DNA of 64,000 nt from assembly GCA_916613615.1 (NCBI GenBank), contig OU744732.1:31630673-31694672 (forward strand), in the 5' to 3' direction. Below the pieces are notes generated by a model. The model was given only the letters and a program-made list of their open reading frames with translations. It searched no databases and was not told where the DNA came from. Source of the DNA: Steromphala cineraria (taxonomy: Eukaryota; Mollusca; Gastropoda; Trochida; Trochidae). Shown here piece by piece: positions 35,479 through 47,242 of the stretch (the first letter of the stretch is position 1; each line of letters starts with the position of its first letter). The position numbers were made by a program, and so were the translations under genes.

Positions 35479-36377
35479 CATCCAAAATCATTTTTCATCA
35501 CATTTGCATGAAAATGTACATATTTCACACCGTAGGAACGTGTACGCCTGGAATTTGTTACACAACGGAAGTGAACGAGTTACTCTGCGAGAGATAAATT
35601 TGTTTCTGTGCATTCGGTGTAGGATTTTGCTCAATAATTCAGTTTTCAGGTACTTTTGAGAACAAATAGTTCGGGCTGTAAAATGGTAGGCACTGGTGAA
35701 AATATAGTCGAAAGTTTATGTCATTATGTGCCCTCGGGCGGCTGCTACATCACAATATAGGAGGCAAATTTCGCATCTGAAACTTACATGTGTGAGACAC
35801 TATCTTATTTTCAAAACATACATAAAATAATCCAATATCTTTGTACCATATTGTTTACCATCCATTTATCGACAAATATGTCAAATATAAAGACATATTA
35901 TTGTCAAATAACAAAATTAGAACCCTTGAACTAGACATGGTGTCAAATCAGAGTGAACGAATTACAGCCGGGGGGTGGTAAACGAATTACAGTCATTTGG
36001 TGTTGCAGCTAGTGAACGCCTTCCACAATCGTCAATATGAATGATATTTAGCAATTTGTGTTTATTGTTGCTTACATAAAGTGCAGTATTGACAAATGTA
36101 ATGCTTAACCGCTAGAATCGATGTGTGCATGTCTGATGGAAGTGTAAATATATACAACTTTTAAAGCGATTGTCCCATTGGCCGCTATGTTAAAGCTGAT
36201 AAGTTTGCTGCTTTCACAGGAAATATTTTAATGTGATCTATGTCGAGTTCAGAAAAAAAACATAAGAAAACCATCAACGGACCAGGACAGCAATAAGCTT
36301 GCGATTGTGGTGCCCTGCTTCCCTAAAGGAAGCAATGTCAAGATGCCTCTTCAGGAAGGACACTACCTAAAGTTTCC
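35479..36377. other. Intergenic DNA, nothing recognised
   Basis: About 0.9 kb with no gene, RNA or clear element edges. A direct phrase 'aacgaattacag' occurs twice near 35955-35990. Confidence 0.5.
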
Positions 36378-36741
36378 TTAAAGGGGCAGTAGCACGTTTT
36401 TAGGGGGAATATAAGGTGATGTCAGGAAAATGAAAATTAATGGTTCCAATTGAAAGACAATGGATTTAAACTAAATGGAGCAGTAATAATTCAAATATTA
36501 AACGCAAAGTTTAGCCATGCGATTCCTTTTCTTTCACAAAGTGAATTAAAGGTGTTCACACAAAAATGGCCGCCAATGGATTTTATATGAATCTTCATAC
36601 TTTGTCCTCTGACTTTGGATGATTGGCTTGTGTAATGAGATTTTTGACACTGTCAAAATAATACATTTAGCATTAACTTACAATTATCAGTGAAAAGAAT
36701 GAAATATAAAATTATCAAAAAACGTGCTACTGCCCCTTTAA
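36378..36741 (+). mobile_element. TTAA MITE, family B, copy 2 (364 bp)
   Basis: Same length and ends as 30677-31040; TTAAAGGGGCAGTAGCACGT at the left and its inverse at the right. The two are close to identical by eye, indicating recent activity. Confidence 0.9.
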
Positions 36742-36879
36742 AGACGTTCATTCATGAAACAAGTGAAATCATATGCTTTATTTCAATTTTCACTGAATAG
36801 TATTTAGTAACCCTTTTATGTACATCAGTTTTGCTTTTATTGAAGAAAATTAATAATCTCAGCATGACGTTGCTCATTC

Positions 36880-37030
36880 TCTCCCCACAAAGGCAGCTAA
36901 GTCAAAACCGAGTTAGCCTCTGTTCTATTACGCCAAGATCCTGGGGTTCCGTCAAAAAGTTGTAACTTGTGATATCTCCCTTATTTGCAGCCAATGAAAA
37001 CACCTTTTTGACATCCACGACTTGGGGAAT
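36880..37030. mobile_element. Fragment related to family G
   Basis: 'cattctctccccacaaaggcagctaag' and 'gccaatgaaaacacctttttgaca' echo parts of the element at 21860-22215. Boundaries are unclear. Confidence 0.4.
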
Positions 37031-37165
37031 TCTTAACTGTCGTATAGTGACATGGAAAGTATTATGCCTTTATGTTTATTTTTCATTAATAGTGTGAGAG
37101 GGAAATATTTGAAAATCAGATATGGATAGGATTTTTCATTAGAAAGATACTGTTTTATAATTGTC

Positions 37166-40100
37166 TAAAGCAGCTCATTAGTATTCATACTCTGGCTCTA
37201 GCCCCGCCCACTATTACATTTATTGTTAAGGCATCTAATTAATATTCATACTCTGTCCCTAGCCCCGCCCACTTTAACCACCATTGTTTAGGCATCTCAT
37301 TAATATTCAAACTTGGTCTCTAGCCCCGCCCACTTTAACCTTTAATAGTTAAAGCAGCTCATTAGTATTCATACCCTGTTTCTAGCCCCGCCCACTATTA
37401 AATTTATTGTTTAGGCATCTAATTAATATTCATACTCTGTCCCTAGTCCCGCCCACTTTAACCTCCATTGTTAAGGCATCTAATTAATATTCAAACTTGG
37501 TCTCTAGCCCCGCCCACTTTAACCTTTAATAGTTAAAGCAGCTCATTAGTATTCATACCCTGTTTCTAGCCCCGCCCACTATTAAATTTATTGTTCAGGC
37601 ATCTAATTAATATTCATACTCTGTCCCTAGTCCCGCCCACTTTAACCTCCATTGTTAAGGCATCTAATTAATATTCATATACTGTCTGTAGCCCCGCCCT
37701 CTTTAATCTTTAATAGTTAAAACAGCTCATTAGTATTCATACTCTGTCCCTAGCCCCGCCCACTATTAAATTTATTGTTTAGGCATCTAATTACTATTCA
37801 TACTCTGTCCCTAGCCCCGCCCACTTTAACCACCATTGTTTAGGCATCTCATTGATATTCAAACTTGGTCTCTAGCCCCGCCCACTTTAACCTTTAATAG
37901 TTAAAGCAGCTCATTAGTATTCATACCCTGTTTCTAGCCCCGCCCACTATTAAATTTATTGTTTAGGCATCTAATTAATATTCATACTCTGTCCCTAGCC
38001 CCGCCCACTTTAACCACCATTGTTTAGGCATCTCATTAATATTCAAACTTGGTCTCTAGCCCCGCCCACTTTAACCTTTAATAGTTAAAGCAGCTCATTA
38101 GTATTCATACCCTGTTTCTAGCCCCGCCCACTATTAAATTTATTGTTCAGGCATCTAATTAATATTCATACTCTGTCCCTAGTCCCGCCCACTTCAACCT
38201 CCATTGTTAAGGCATCTAATTAATATTCATATACTGTCTGTAGCCCCGCCCTCTTTAATCTTTAATAGTTAAAACAGCTCATTAGTATTCATACTCTGTC
38301 CCTAGCCCCGCCAACTTTAACCTCCATTGTTTAGGCATCTAATTAATATTCATACTCTGACCCTAGTCCCGCCCACTTTAACCACCATTGTTTAGGCATC
38401 TTATTAATATTCATATCATGTCTGTAGCCCCGCCCACTTTAATCTTTAATAGTTAAAGCAGCTCATTAGTATTCATACCCTGTTTCTAGCCCCGCCCACT
38501 ATTAAATTTATTGTTTAGGCATCTAATTACTATTCATACTCTGTCCCTAGCCCCGCCCACTTTAACCACCATTGTTTAGGCATCTCATTGATATTCAAAC
38601 TTGGTCTCTAGCCCCGCCCACTTTAACCTTTAATAGTTAAAGCAGCTCATTAGTATTCATACCCTGTTTCTAGCCCCGCCCACTATTAAATTTATTGTTT
38701 AGGCATCTAATTAATATTCATACTCTGTCCCTAGCCCCGCCCACTTTAACCACCATTGTTTAGGCATCTTATTAATATTCATATCATGTCTGTAGCCCCG
38801 CCCACTTTAATCTTTAATAGTTAAAGCAGCTCATTAGTATTCATACCCTGTTTCTAGCCCCGCCCACTATTAAATTTATTGTTTAGGCATCTAATTACTA
38901 TTCATACTCTGTCCCTAGCCCCGCCCACTTTAACCACCATTGTTTAGGCATATACTGTCTGTAGCCCCGCCCTCTTTAATCTTTAATAGTTAAAACAGCT
39001 CATTAGTATTCATACTCTGTCCCTAGCCCCGCCAACTTTAACCTCCATTGTTTAGGCATCTAATTAATATTCATACTCTGACCCTAGTCCCGCCCACTTT
39101 AACCACCATTGTTTAGGCATCTTATTAATATTCATATCATGTCTGTAGCCCCGCCCACTTTAACCTTTAATAGTTAAAACAGCTCATTAGTATTCATACC
39201 CTGTTTCTAGCCCCGCCCACTATTAAATTTATTGTTTAGGCATCTAATTAATATTCATACTCTGTCCCTAGTCCCGCCCACTTTAACCTCCATTGTTAAG
39301 GCATCTAATTAATATTCATATACTGTCTGTAGCCCCGCCCTCTTTAATCTTTAATAGTTAAAACAGCTCATTAGTATTCATACTCTGTCCCTAGCCCCGC
39401 CAACTTTAACCTCCATTGTTTAGGCATCTAATTAATATTCATACTCTGACCCTAGTCCCGCCCACTTTAACCACCATTGTTTAGGCATCTTATTAATATT
39501 CATATCATGTCTGTAGCCCCGCCCACTTTAATCTTTAATAGTTAAAGCAGCTCATTAGTATTCATACCCTGTTTCTAGCCCCGCCCACTATTAAATTTAT
39601 TGTTTAGGCATCTAATTACTATTCATACTCTGTCCCTAGCCCCGCCCACTTTAACCACCATTGTTTAGGCATCTCATTGATATTCAAACTTGGTCTCTAG
39701 CCCCGCCCACTTTAACCTTTAATAGTTAAAGCAGCTCATTAGTATTCATACCCTGTTTCTAGCCCCGCCCACTATTAAATGTATTGTTCAGGCATCTAAT
39801 TAATATTCATACTCTGTCCCTAGCCCCGCCCACTTTAACCACCATTGTTTAGGCATCTTATTAATATTCATATCATGTCTGTAGCCCCGCCCACTTTAAT
39901 CTTTAATAGTTAAAGCAGCTCATTAGTATTCATACCCTGTTTCTAGCCCCTCCCACTATTAAATTTATTGTTTAGGCATCTAATTACTATTCATACTCTG
40001 TCCCTAGCCCCGCCCACTTTAACCACCATTGTTTAGGCATCTCATTGATATTCAAACTTGGTCTCTAGCCCCGCCCACTTTAACCTTTAATAGTTAAAGC

Positions 40101-41622
40101 AGCTCATTAGTATTCATACCCTGTTTCTAGCCCCGCCCACTATTAAATTTATTGTTCAGGCATCTAATTAATATTCATACTCTGTCCCTAGTCCCGCCCA
40201 CTTTAACCTCCATTGTTAAGGCATCTAATTAATATTCATATACTGTCTGTAGCCCCGCCCTCTTTAATCTTTAATAGTTAAAACAGCTCATTAGTATTCA
40301 TACTCTGTCCCTAGCCCCGCCAACTTTAACCTCCATTGTTTAGGCATCTAATTAATATTCATACTCTGACCCTAGTCCCGCCCACTTTAACCACCATTGT
40401 TTAGGCATCTTATTAATATTCATATCATGTCTGTAGCCCCGCCCACTTTAATCTTTAATAGTTAAAGCAGCTCATTAGTATTCATACCCTGTTTCTAGCC
40501 CCGCCCACTATTAAATTTATTGTTTAGGCATCTAATTACTATTCATACTCTGTCCCTAGCACCGCCCACTTTAACCACCATTGTTTAGGCATCTCATTAA
40601 TATTCAAACTTGGTCTCTAGCCCCGCCCACTTTAACCTTTAATAGTTAAAGCAGCTCATTAGTATTCATACCCTGTTTCTAGCCCCGCCCACTATTAAAT
40701 TTATTGTTCAGGCATCTAATTAATATTCATACTCTGTCCCTAGTCCCGCCCACTTTAACCTCCATTGTTAAGGCATCTAATTAATATTCATATACTGTCT
40801 GTAGCCCCGCCCACTTTAATCTTTAATAGTTAAAACAGCTCATTAGTATTCATACTCTGTCCCTAGCCCCGCCCACTTTAACCTCCATTGTTTAGGCATC
40901 TAATTAATATTCATACTCTGACCCTAGTCCCGCCCACTTTAACCACCATTGTTTAGGCATCTTATTAATATTCATATCATGTCTGTAGTCCCGCCCACTT
41001 TAATCTTTAATAGTTAAAGCAGCTCATTAGTATTCATACCCTGTTTCTAGCCCCGCCCACTATTACATTTATTGTTAAGGCATCTAATTAATATTCATAC
41101 TCTGTCCCTAGCCCCGCCCACTTTAACCACCATTGTTTAGGCATCCCATTAATATTCAAACTTGGTCTCTAGCCCCGCCCACTTTAACCTTTAATAGTTA
41201 AAGCAGCTCATTAGTATTCATACCCTGTTTCTAGCCCCGCCCACTATTAAATTTATTGTTTAGGCATCTAATTAATATTCATATACTGTCTGTAGCCCCG
41301 CCCACTTTAATCTTTAATAGTTAAAACAGCTCATTAGTATTCATACTCTGTCCCTAGCCCCGCCCACTTTAACCTCCATTGTTTAGGCATCTAATTAATA
41401 TTCATACTCTGACCCTAGTCCCGCCCACTTTAACCACCATTGTTTAGGCATCTAATTAATATTCATATCATGTCTGTAGTCCCGCCCACTTTAATCTTTA
41501 ATAGTTAAAGCAGCTCATTAGTATTCATACCCTGTTTCTAGCCCCGCCCACTATTAAATTTATTGTTTAGGCATCTAATTAATATTCAAACTGTCTCTAG
41601 CCCCGCCCACTCTAACCTCCAT
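37166..41622. repeat. 184-bp higher-order satellite with GC boxes (about 24 copies)
   Basis: The phrase CAGCTCATTAGTATTCATA recurs at exactly 184-bp spacing (37171, 37355, 37539, 37723, 37907, 38091, 38275, 38459, 38643, 38827, ..), with one 15-bp deletion near 38950. Each 184-bp unit comprises three ~61-bp monomers of the form CAT(T/C)(A/T)..TATTCATA..CTAGCCCCGCCCAC..TTTAA. About 72 GC boxes (CCCCGCCC) lie in one direction. There is no open reading frame and no unique spacer, so it is a satellite, not a CRISPR array. 184 bp is in the range of animal nucleosome repeat lengths. Confidence 0.95.
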
Positions 41623-41630
41623 GTTATTTT

Positions 41631-42480
41631 AGACAAGGTTGTATATTAAGCCCCTTTCTATTTACATTTTTCATCAATGAATTAGCAAGTCAAGTCCAAG
41701 AAAACTGTTCAAATGGTATTCAATTGCATTCAGATTTAATACAGATTTTCCTGTTATTATTTGCCGATGATATTATTCTATTTTCAAGCACAATTGGAGG
41801 CCTACAAAGAGAGATAAATGAATTAGAGAATTAATAAAGATAATAGATAATATAAAGATACTAAGTTACTGGCTAAGATTGTTAACAATGCCTTCATATA
41901 GATTACCAAGAAAATGTTATGATATGATGCTTTTATATGATAGTCACGGTAAATATAACTGGGTAACACACACAAGAAAATTGTTATTATCTATTGGCTT
42001 TAGAAATGTCTATCGAACAAATGTTTCTGCTACAAATTGATTAAAGATTCCATATATTCAGAAAGTTATCTTTCGGTTTTGACAATAAGGAAATATAAAA
42101 CGTCACTAGCTAGACTGCGCTGCTCCTCACATGATTTATATATTGAAACAGGGAGATACCACGGAATTAAAAAAGAAAACAGAGTTTGTCAAATGTGTAA
42201 CTTAAATAAGATCGAAGATGAATACCATTTTTGTGTGTTTGCCCAGCATATTCATTATTAAGAAAAGTATATATTAAGAAATATTTCTATGAGTTCCCAG
42301 AAACTTGTAAGTTTATAATGCTGATGAATAACCCCAGTTAATTACATCTCGAAAATTTTTCCATTTATATTTACAAAGCTTTTATGCTTAGAAAGAATGC
42401 TCTACTACCTCAAAATATGTAACTGTATTATGTACTACAGGCCTTTGGCCTTTCAGTATGGAAATAAAACTATTTGATTT
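41631..42480 (+). pseudogene. Dead LINE: reverse-transcriptase and C-terminal fragment
   Basis: The frame at 41631-41834 reads RQGCILSPFLFTFFINELAS.. to LLLFADDIILFSS, the RT catalytic block with the FADD form of the YxDD motif, and then stops. Further on, YDMMLLYDSHGKYNW.. (from about 41920) and the frame at 42037-42261 with CQMCNLNKIEDEYHF (a CCHH/CCHC-like C-terminal motif) belong to the same family, with the segment between RT and C terminus deleted. It ends in AATAAA and a TTGATTTGATA-type tail near 42463-42481. Typical of 5'-truncated LINEs in bivalves. It abuts the satellite directly. Confidence 0.85.
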
Positions 42481-42564
42481 GATACCTGAAGTTTAATCCG
42501 CATACGAAGACCATATAAGTGAAAGGGGGATATTTAAAAACACCTGTCTATGGGCTTGCTACCT

Positions 42565-42915
42565 TGAATTTTTAGCATTACGAGAAATGAAATGTTCTGC
42601 ATTATGCTTATTAATTTACAAAATTAGAAAATAACGAGTTGGTTGATAGAATATGTACATATTTACAAATAATTAATAATGATACTTATCAGATACCACA
42701 TTGTTATATCGTAGTTATGAATTCAACGCTTTTAGCTCCGATGATTGGCTTCAATTTAGGATTTTTCCTTTTTGAGTATTTCACTTTATTCTGTCAAATC
42801 TAAAACAATTACAATATTTACCTCACTAATATTAAGTGTAAAATAAACATGTAATATAAGGAAAGTTCTCTTGAATTTCGTTTCCACAAATATCTTGATA
42901 GGACAGTCCCTTTAA
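42565..42915 (+). mobile_element. TTAA MITE, family C, copy 2 (left end eroded)
   Basis: Body from TTTTTAGCATTACGAGAAATG to ATCTTGATAGGACAGTCCCTTTAA parallels 27150-27545. The left TTAA end is not recognisable. Confidence 0.7.
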
Positions 42916-43193
42916 ACTTTAGCGTATACATGAGTTAAAAGAAGAGAAACTGTTTTCTCGATGTTCGCCCTAGTGTAGGTCACATAAGTTTACTGTTTCT
43001 CACAACAGAATGAACAAGTTGAACAGAGAAAGAAATAAAACACTTTTTATTTTCAGCTTTCATCAAAATTCAGATTCAACCTCACAGTCAAAATTCTGTA
43101 CAAAACAAATACTTAAACATTTAAACCATTCACCCATAAAATACACATGGACTTGGTCGGTTGAAAATAAGGATCATTGTGATGCATAAGGCT

Positions 43194-43557
43194 TTAAAGG
43201 GGCAGTAGCACGTTTTTTGATAATTTTACATTTTAAATATTTCTCTTATAATTGTAAGTAAATGCTAAATGTATCATATTGACAGTGTCAACAATCTCAT
43301 TACACAAGCCAATTACCCATAGTCAGAGGACAAAGTATGAGGCTTCACATAAAATCCATTGGCGGCCGTTTTTGTGTGAACACCTTTAATTATTTTTTGT
43401 AAGAAAAATGAATCTCATGGCTGAACTTTACGTTATACATTTGAATTATTACTGCTTCATTTAGTTTGAATACATTGTCTTTCAATTGGAACTATTTATT
43501 TTCATTTTTCTGACATCACCTTATATTCCCCCTTAAAACGTGCTAGTGCCCCTTTAA
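43194..43557 (-). mobile_element. TTAA MITE, family B, copy 3 (364 bp, inverted)
   Basis: TTAAAGGGGCAGTAGCACGT at the left and the inverse (with GCTAGTGCC) at the right. Internal order is reversed relative to 30677-31040. Confidence 0.9.
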
Positions 43558-44030
43558 ACATGTTAGGTGAAGTAACAAAAAAGACTTTACATCTGAAGAT
43601 ATTGACGTATAACAATCCGAATTTTGGAATTGAAACGGACATGGGATAAAGTTAAGGCACTCAGGTTTGAAGTAAACTAAACAACTGAGATTTGACAAAG
43701 GACTTATATACACAATAATTTTGTAAAAATGTTACTCAGTTTCCCAATAACCTTATTATGAGTTTTATAAGTTTTTCCATAAGCAAAATGTTTCATTGCC
43801 AGTGGGTTTTGGTGAGAATGTTGCTTAGTTTTTTATATCACCTTATTTTGAGTTTTAAATGTTGTTTCATAACCAAAATGTTTCAGTGCCATGAGGTTTT
43901 AAAAACCCACAAAACTTGCAACAAAGGCAGTCTAATTTATATCGTCCGGGTTCAGAGCAATGAAATAGTTAACAGTATTGACTATCGGGGATAGAACTCA
44001 ATCAAACCAGTTTATTTCCTCTTCGTCCGT
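43558..44030. other. Intergenic DNA
   Basis: No gene. Two loose copies of 'agttttataagtttttccataagcaaaatgtttcattgccagtg' occur at 43759 and 43851. Confidence 0.45.
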
Positions 44031-44125
44031 GTAAAGGGGAAGTTCTCTGAGAGAGCACGTTCGATTCCCGGTAGCTTTAATATTTTGAAACTTTGATTCC
44101 CCGGAACACAGTGGATATTAATCAG
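44030..44125 (+). mobile_element. SINE-like fragment shared with 48410-48490
   Basis: GTTCGATTCCCGGTAGC (B-box like) followed by TTTTGAAACTTTGATTCC and CCGGAACACAGTGGATATT. The minus strand at 48410-48490 carries the same order (TTCGAATCCCGGTAGC..TTTTGAAACTTTTC..CCGGAACACGGTTGATATT), so this is a dispersed family with a tRNA-like promoter. Confidence 0.6.
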
Positions 44126-44389
44126 ACTTACAATAGAGGTTTGGAGAGGAGAAAAGGTTGAGTAACCTTTGTGGGGAAAGAACGGCTGGGCTATGTCTAT
44201 TTATTTCCCCGACACAAGTACTTGTACTGTACATATCATTTATACTCGTCAACAAAAGTTATGGACCGCCCCAAAATTCGATATGAGTAATAAGCATAAT
44301 CATACTAACTATAGAATATCTTATTTTGATTGAATGGTAGAAATTGCATGGATGGTGATTAGCGCTGCTTATCTTAAAATTGAAAACAG

Positions 44390-44810
44390 GTGAAACAAAA
44401 AATAATTAAAATGTCAAAAACCACCTTATATTCAATATTCATGCATTGAATTATTCATTATATGAACTTTCAATATGTTTCATTACGTTTTTCGAAAATC
44501 AAAGAACCACCCAATATTCAATATTTATCTGTAAATGGACACTATTATGAACTAAAAAATATCTAAACATTGAAAACCTGGGGTGTTCATTAAGTTATCC
44601 TAATAGTCCAAGAACAACCCAATATTCAATATGCTTGCATTAAAGTGACCATAATATGAACTAAATAGCTAAATAGAATAGCTTAACATTGAAAACCTGG
44701 GGTGTCATTAAGTTATTCTAAAAGGTCAAAGATCACCCAATAGTCAATGTTTATGCATTTAATGGACCATAATATGAACTAAAGAATAGCTTAATCATAG
44801 CCAATAACTA
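44390..44810. repeat. ~120-bp tandem repeat, about 3.5 diverged copies
   Basis: Units contain 'aacccaatattcaatat', 'ggacc/ataatatgaactaaa' and 'aacattgaaaacctggggtg', beginning near 44395, 44505, 44615 and 44725. No coding capacity. Confidence 0.7.
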
Positions 44811-44872
44811 ATTTTTAAAGCCAAGGACAAACCCAATGTTCAACCGGGACGGTCCTAACTAAGTTTGTAGAG

Positions 44873-45118
44873 TATCGTATTTCCTCTAATAAGCGCCGGG
44901 CCTCCAATATAAGCGCCTGGTCCTAACTTTTGGATTAATGTCCTTGGTAAAGATTTTACAGATATTTATCGTAAAAGACAGTTTAAACAAACTTCAATTA
45001 TCTATGAACGAAATAAGCGTCGGGCCTCCAAAAAACGCCGGGCCTCTAATATGCGCCGAGGAGTAAAGGGTTCGTGGAAAAAATGAGCGCCCGGGCGCTT
45101 ATTAGAGGAAATACGGTA
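44873..45118. mobile_element. MITE family E, copy 2 (246 bp)
   Basis: TATCGTATTTCCTCTAATAAGCGCC at the left and the inverse ..GCGCTTATTAGAGGAAATACGGTA at the right, TA-flanked. Several internal AAGCGCCGGGCCTCC motifs. It ends only 16 bp from the TMED6 stop codon, so it probably forms part of the TMED6 3' UTR. Confidence 0.85.
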
Positions 45119-45134
45119 TGTAATAAGATATTCA

Positions 45135-45368
45135 TCATGCACGCGGTTTGGAGCTGGGAGTGACCCCTGTGGTTTTGAAGAGTCTCCTGACGAAGTAGAC
45201 CTGGACGGTTGAGGCGACCAGTACCACGACACAGAGAGCGAGTGACCAGTAGCCCACATAGGTGTTGTTGCTCTTGATGAGGTACCAGTCCCGTATAACG
45301 TTCAGGCGGCTGCTAGTCTGGTGCTGGCGAACTGAGTTCAGCATCAACTCCACGTCAGCTAGCGACGC
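45135..45368 (-). CDS. TMED6: TMED6 last exon
   Basis: 234 nt including TGA, phase 0 after CTCCCAG. Encodes coiled linker, membrane helix and cytosolic tail. Confidence 0.88.
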   Translation of the reverse strand, partial: ASLADVELMLNSVRQHQTSSRLNVIRDWYLIKSNNTYVGYWSLALCVVVLVASTVQVYFVRRLFKTTGVTPSSKPRA

Positions 45369-46973
45369 CTGGGAGAGAGATTGAAAATAAACATTTTGGC
45401 CTGATAAATGTCCAATATAATATATAATATATAATAAATGTACAATTTAGTTTAGTAAGTATCTTAAAGTATTTTCCGACTACGGTAATAAACAGAATAT
45501 TATATTCTTGCCCATGACATACTATGTCGCTCTCGCTCGGGACATACTAATATTCTAGGCACTTGTGTCGTAAAATAAAGTTTGTCATGGTTCCTATATA
45601 ATATTCTCTCTCTATATTATATACAACATCATAAAATATCCATCAACTACTACACTATTTTGGTTCGTTGTAGGTTTACGCCTATCATCGTTTGATATTG
45701 GATACCATACCATAGAAATTTTGGGTTTATATATAGTTCAAGGGGACGTTATATGCAGTATATATCTAGCGTGAATATAACGATTATAATTTACATTATA
45801 CATACTGCAAGTGACAGTATAAGGGTTTTCAATCAGCAGGTGTAATCTTCTAACTTTAATCAATCTTGTACGTTCGTTTAGAGACTCCTTTATTGTTTGA
45901 ATAGATTGTCATCCAATTGGTAACTTCATTTTGCTTTCATTTTCGTGAGATACCCATATTTCTCTAAGAACATCTCTTACTCACATACAAATAAATTAAA
46001 GGAAAACTTTTAAAATACAGTTATGATAATAGTAACATAAAATACACATGGACAAATCAGTATACATATAATATACAGAGACAATTTTGAAACAATGACT
46101 TTTGAAAATATACAACATAGCAATTTAAGGCTCAGGCTAAAGTTTTAATGAGATGGTATAAACGTAAGGATATTTCAGCAAGACAAAATCTCAATATTTA
46201 ATCGTGTTAAGCGAAATCTGAAAATCTCTTAGATAATTTTATTACGATATAATGATGTGAATATATTTATAGGAAGACTTACGGAGAAGTTGGTTGCTAT
46301 TCCCTGTATTTCTGTGATCTCTATGACGTATTTCGACCACTGCTCCATGACAAACGTCACCAGGTAAAAGAAGACTAGTTTGGAGCCGAAGCGACTGTGT
46401 GTATTGTCGAAACATACTTGGTATATACCTGAAACAGCGCAGAAAAAAATGTCAGATTTTGTTACAAGTATTGGATTAAAACGTTTCTGCTTTGGTATTT
46501 GCTTTAATTTGAAATATTCGATGCAAAATGTGAAGAACTTGTTACAATCAACTCATCAAAATGTTATTTAAAGTATGATGCATTAAGTTAACAACAACAT
46601 TAGCTGAGTTTCTTGAAAGGCATTTGCTGGTACATAACTCAAAATTGTTTCATTGAAGCGGCAGTAAAATCCACGCACCTTGCGCTTTCTTCTACTTTGT
46701 GTGATATGTACACTTCTCTTATAATTTCTAGATATGGTTGATACGAGAGATTTGAACCGACATGTATATCTTATTACGCTCCTAGTAACAATTTTACATG
46801 GTAAAAAAGAATAAAACCATGACTTGCATTTCAATGAACCAAAATTCCGACTTACCGGGTTGTACTATATCTTTTTCTATGGCGCCGTCTGTTCTAGTAA
46901 AGTGGGCGTCTATCTGGTTAAAGTAGGGATCTCGTAGGAAGAATGAAATAGTTCTATCTCCACCTCTCAGGAC
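45135..46973 (-). CDS. TMED6: TMED6 (p24-family cargo receptor), three secure exons
   Basis: Type I membrane protein of the p24/TMED family, which packages cargo into vesicles between ER and Golgi. Exons 46856-46973, 46283-46428 and 45135-45368 join in phase to 498 nt (165 aa plus stop). The lumenal GOLD domain supplies VLRGGDRTISFFLRDP and GIYQVCFDNTHSRFGSKLVF; a helical linker follows (QASLADVELMLNSVRQHQTS), then WYLIKSNNTYVGYWS, one membrane helix (~22 aa), and a short cytosolic tail VRRLFKTTGVTPSSKPRA. The tail and the LIxSNxxYVxxWS block fit TMED6 better than TMED1/2/5/10; the usual KK or FF sorting tail is weak (RRLF). The family length is about 240 aa, so the signal peptide and first GOLD strands are missing from this part (see candidates at 47168 and 48611). 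Confidence 0.88.
46283..46428 (-). CDS. TMED6: TMED6 middle exon
   Basis: 146 nt, enters completing a Gly codon after GTTTCAG, leaves at phase 0 with GTAAGT. Encodes YQVCFDN and the last GOLD strands. Confidence 0.9.
46856..46973 (-). CDS. TMED6: TMED6 GOLD-domain exon
   Basis: 118 nt, phase 0 after TTCTTAG, one base left before GTAAGT. Encodes VLRGGDRTISFFLRDPYFNQ.., the GGxxxIxFxLxxP pattern of TMED GOLD domains. Confidence 0.9.
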
Positions 46974-47167
46974 CTAAGAAAAAGAGAAAAAGTAAATGAA
47001 ATGGATGGAGGAATAACTTGGTGAATGAGTTGGTGATTTCTGTGTTTCAGAGAGAAGAATATAATAGTTTTCTCTCAAAAATTGAAGAAAATATTAAAAA
47101 CGAATGACGGAGTGGATGAATAAACGAATGAAAAGATTAGATGAAGTTTGAAGGAAGTGTTGTCTAC

Positions 47168-47242
47168 CCTCACGACAAGGAGCGAGAAGTCACTAAATTC
47201 TTTGCAACAAACATCGATAATGTGAATGTTCCAAAGGAAAAA
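47168..47242 (-). CDS. Candidate TMED6 exon (start of GOLD domain)
   Basis: 75 nt between CTTTTTTAG and a GTAGAC donor (or GTGAGG six bases earlier), phase 0 on both sides as the next exon requires. Encodes FFLWNIHIIDVCCKEFSDFS and LLVVR, which aligns loosely with the family pattern FxIxxxxxECFxQ..LxVxYQV immediately before VLxGG. The match is weak and the donor poor, so this is a hypothesis. Confidence 0.3.

Noticed and set aside
37166..41622. CRISPR-like regular repetition
   Set aside because: Repeats are contiguous with no unique spacers, and the genome is clearly animal; it is a satellite.
45002..45259. Minus-strand 85-codon frame overlapping the TMED6 last exon
   Set aside because: Wrong frame relative to the TMED6 coding exon; it runs into the MITE.
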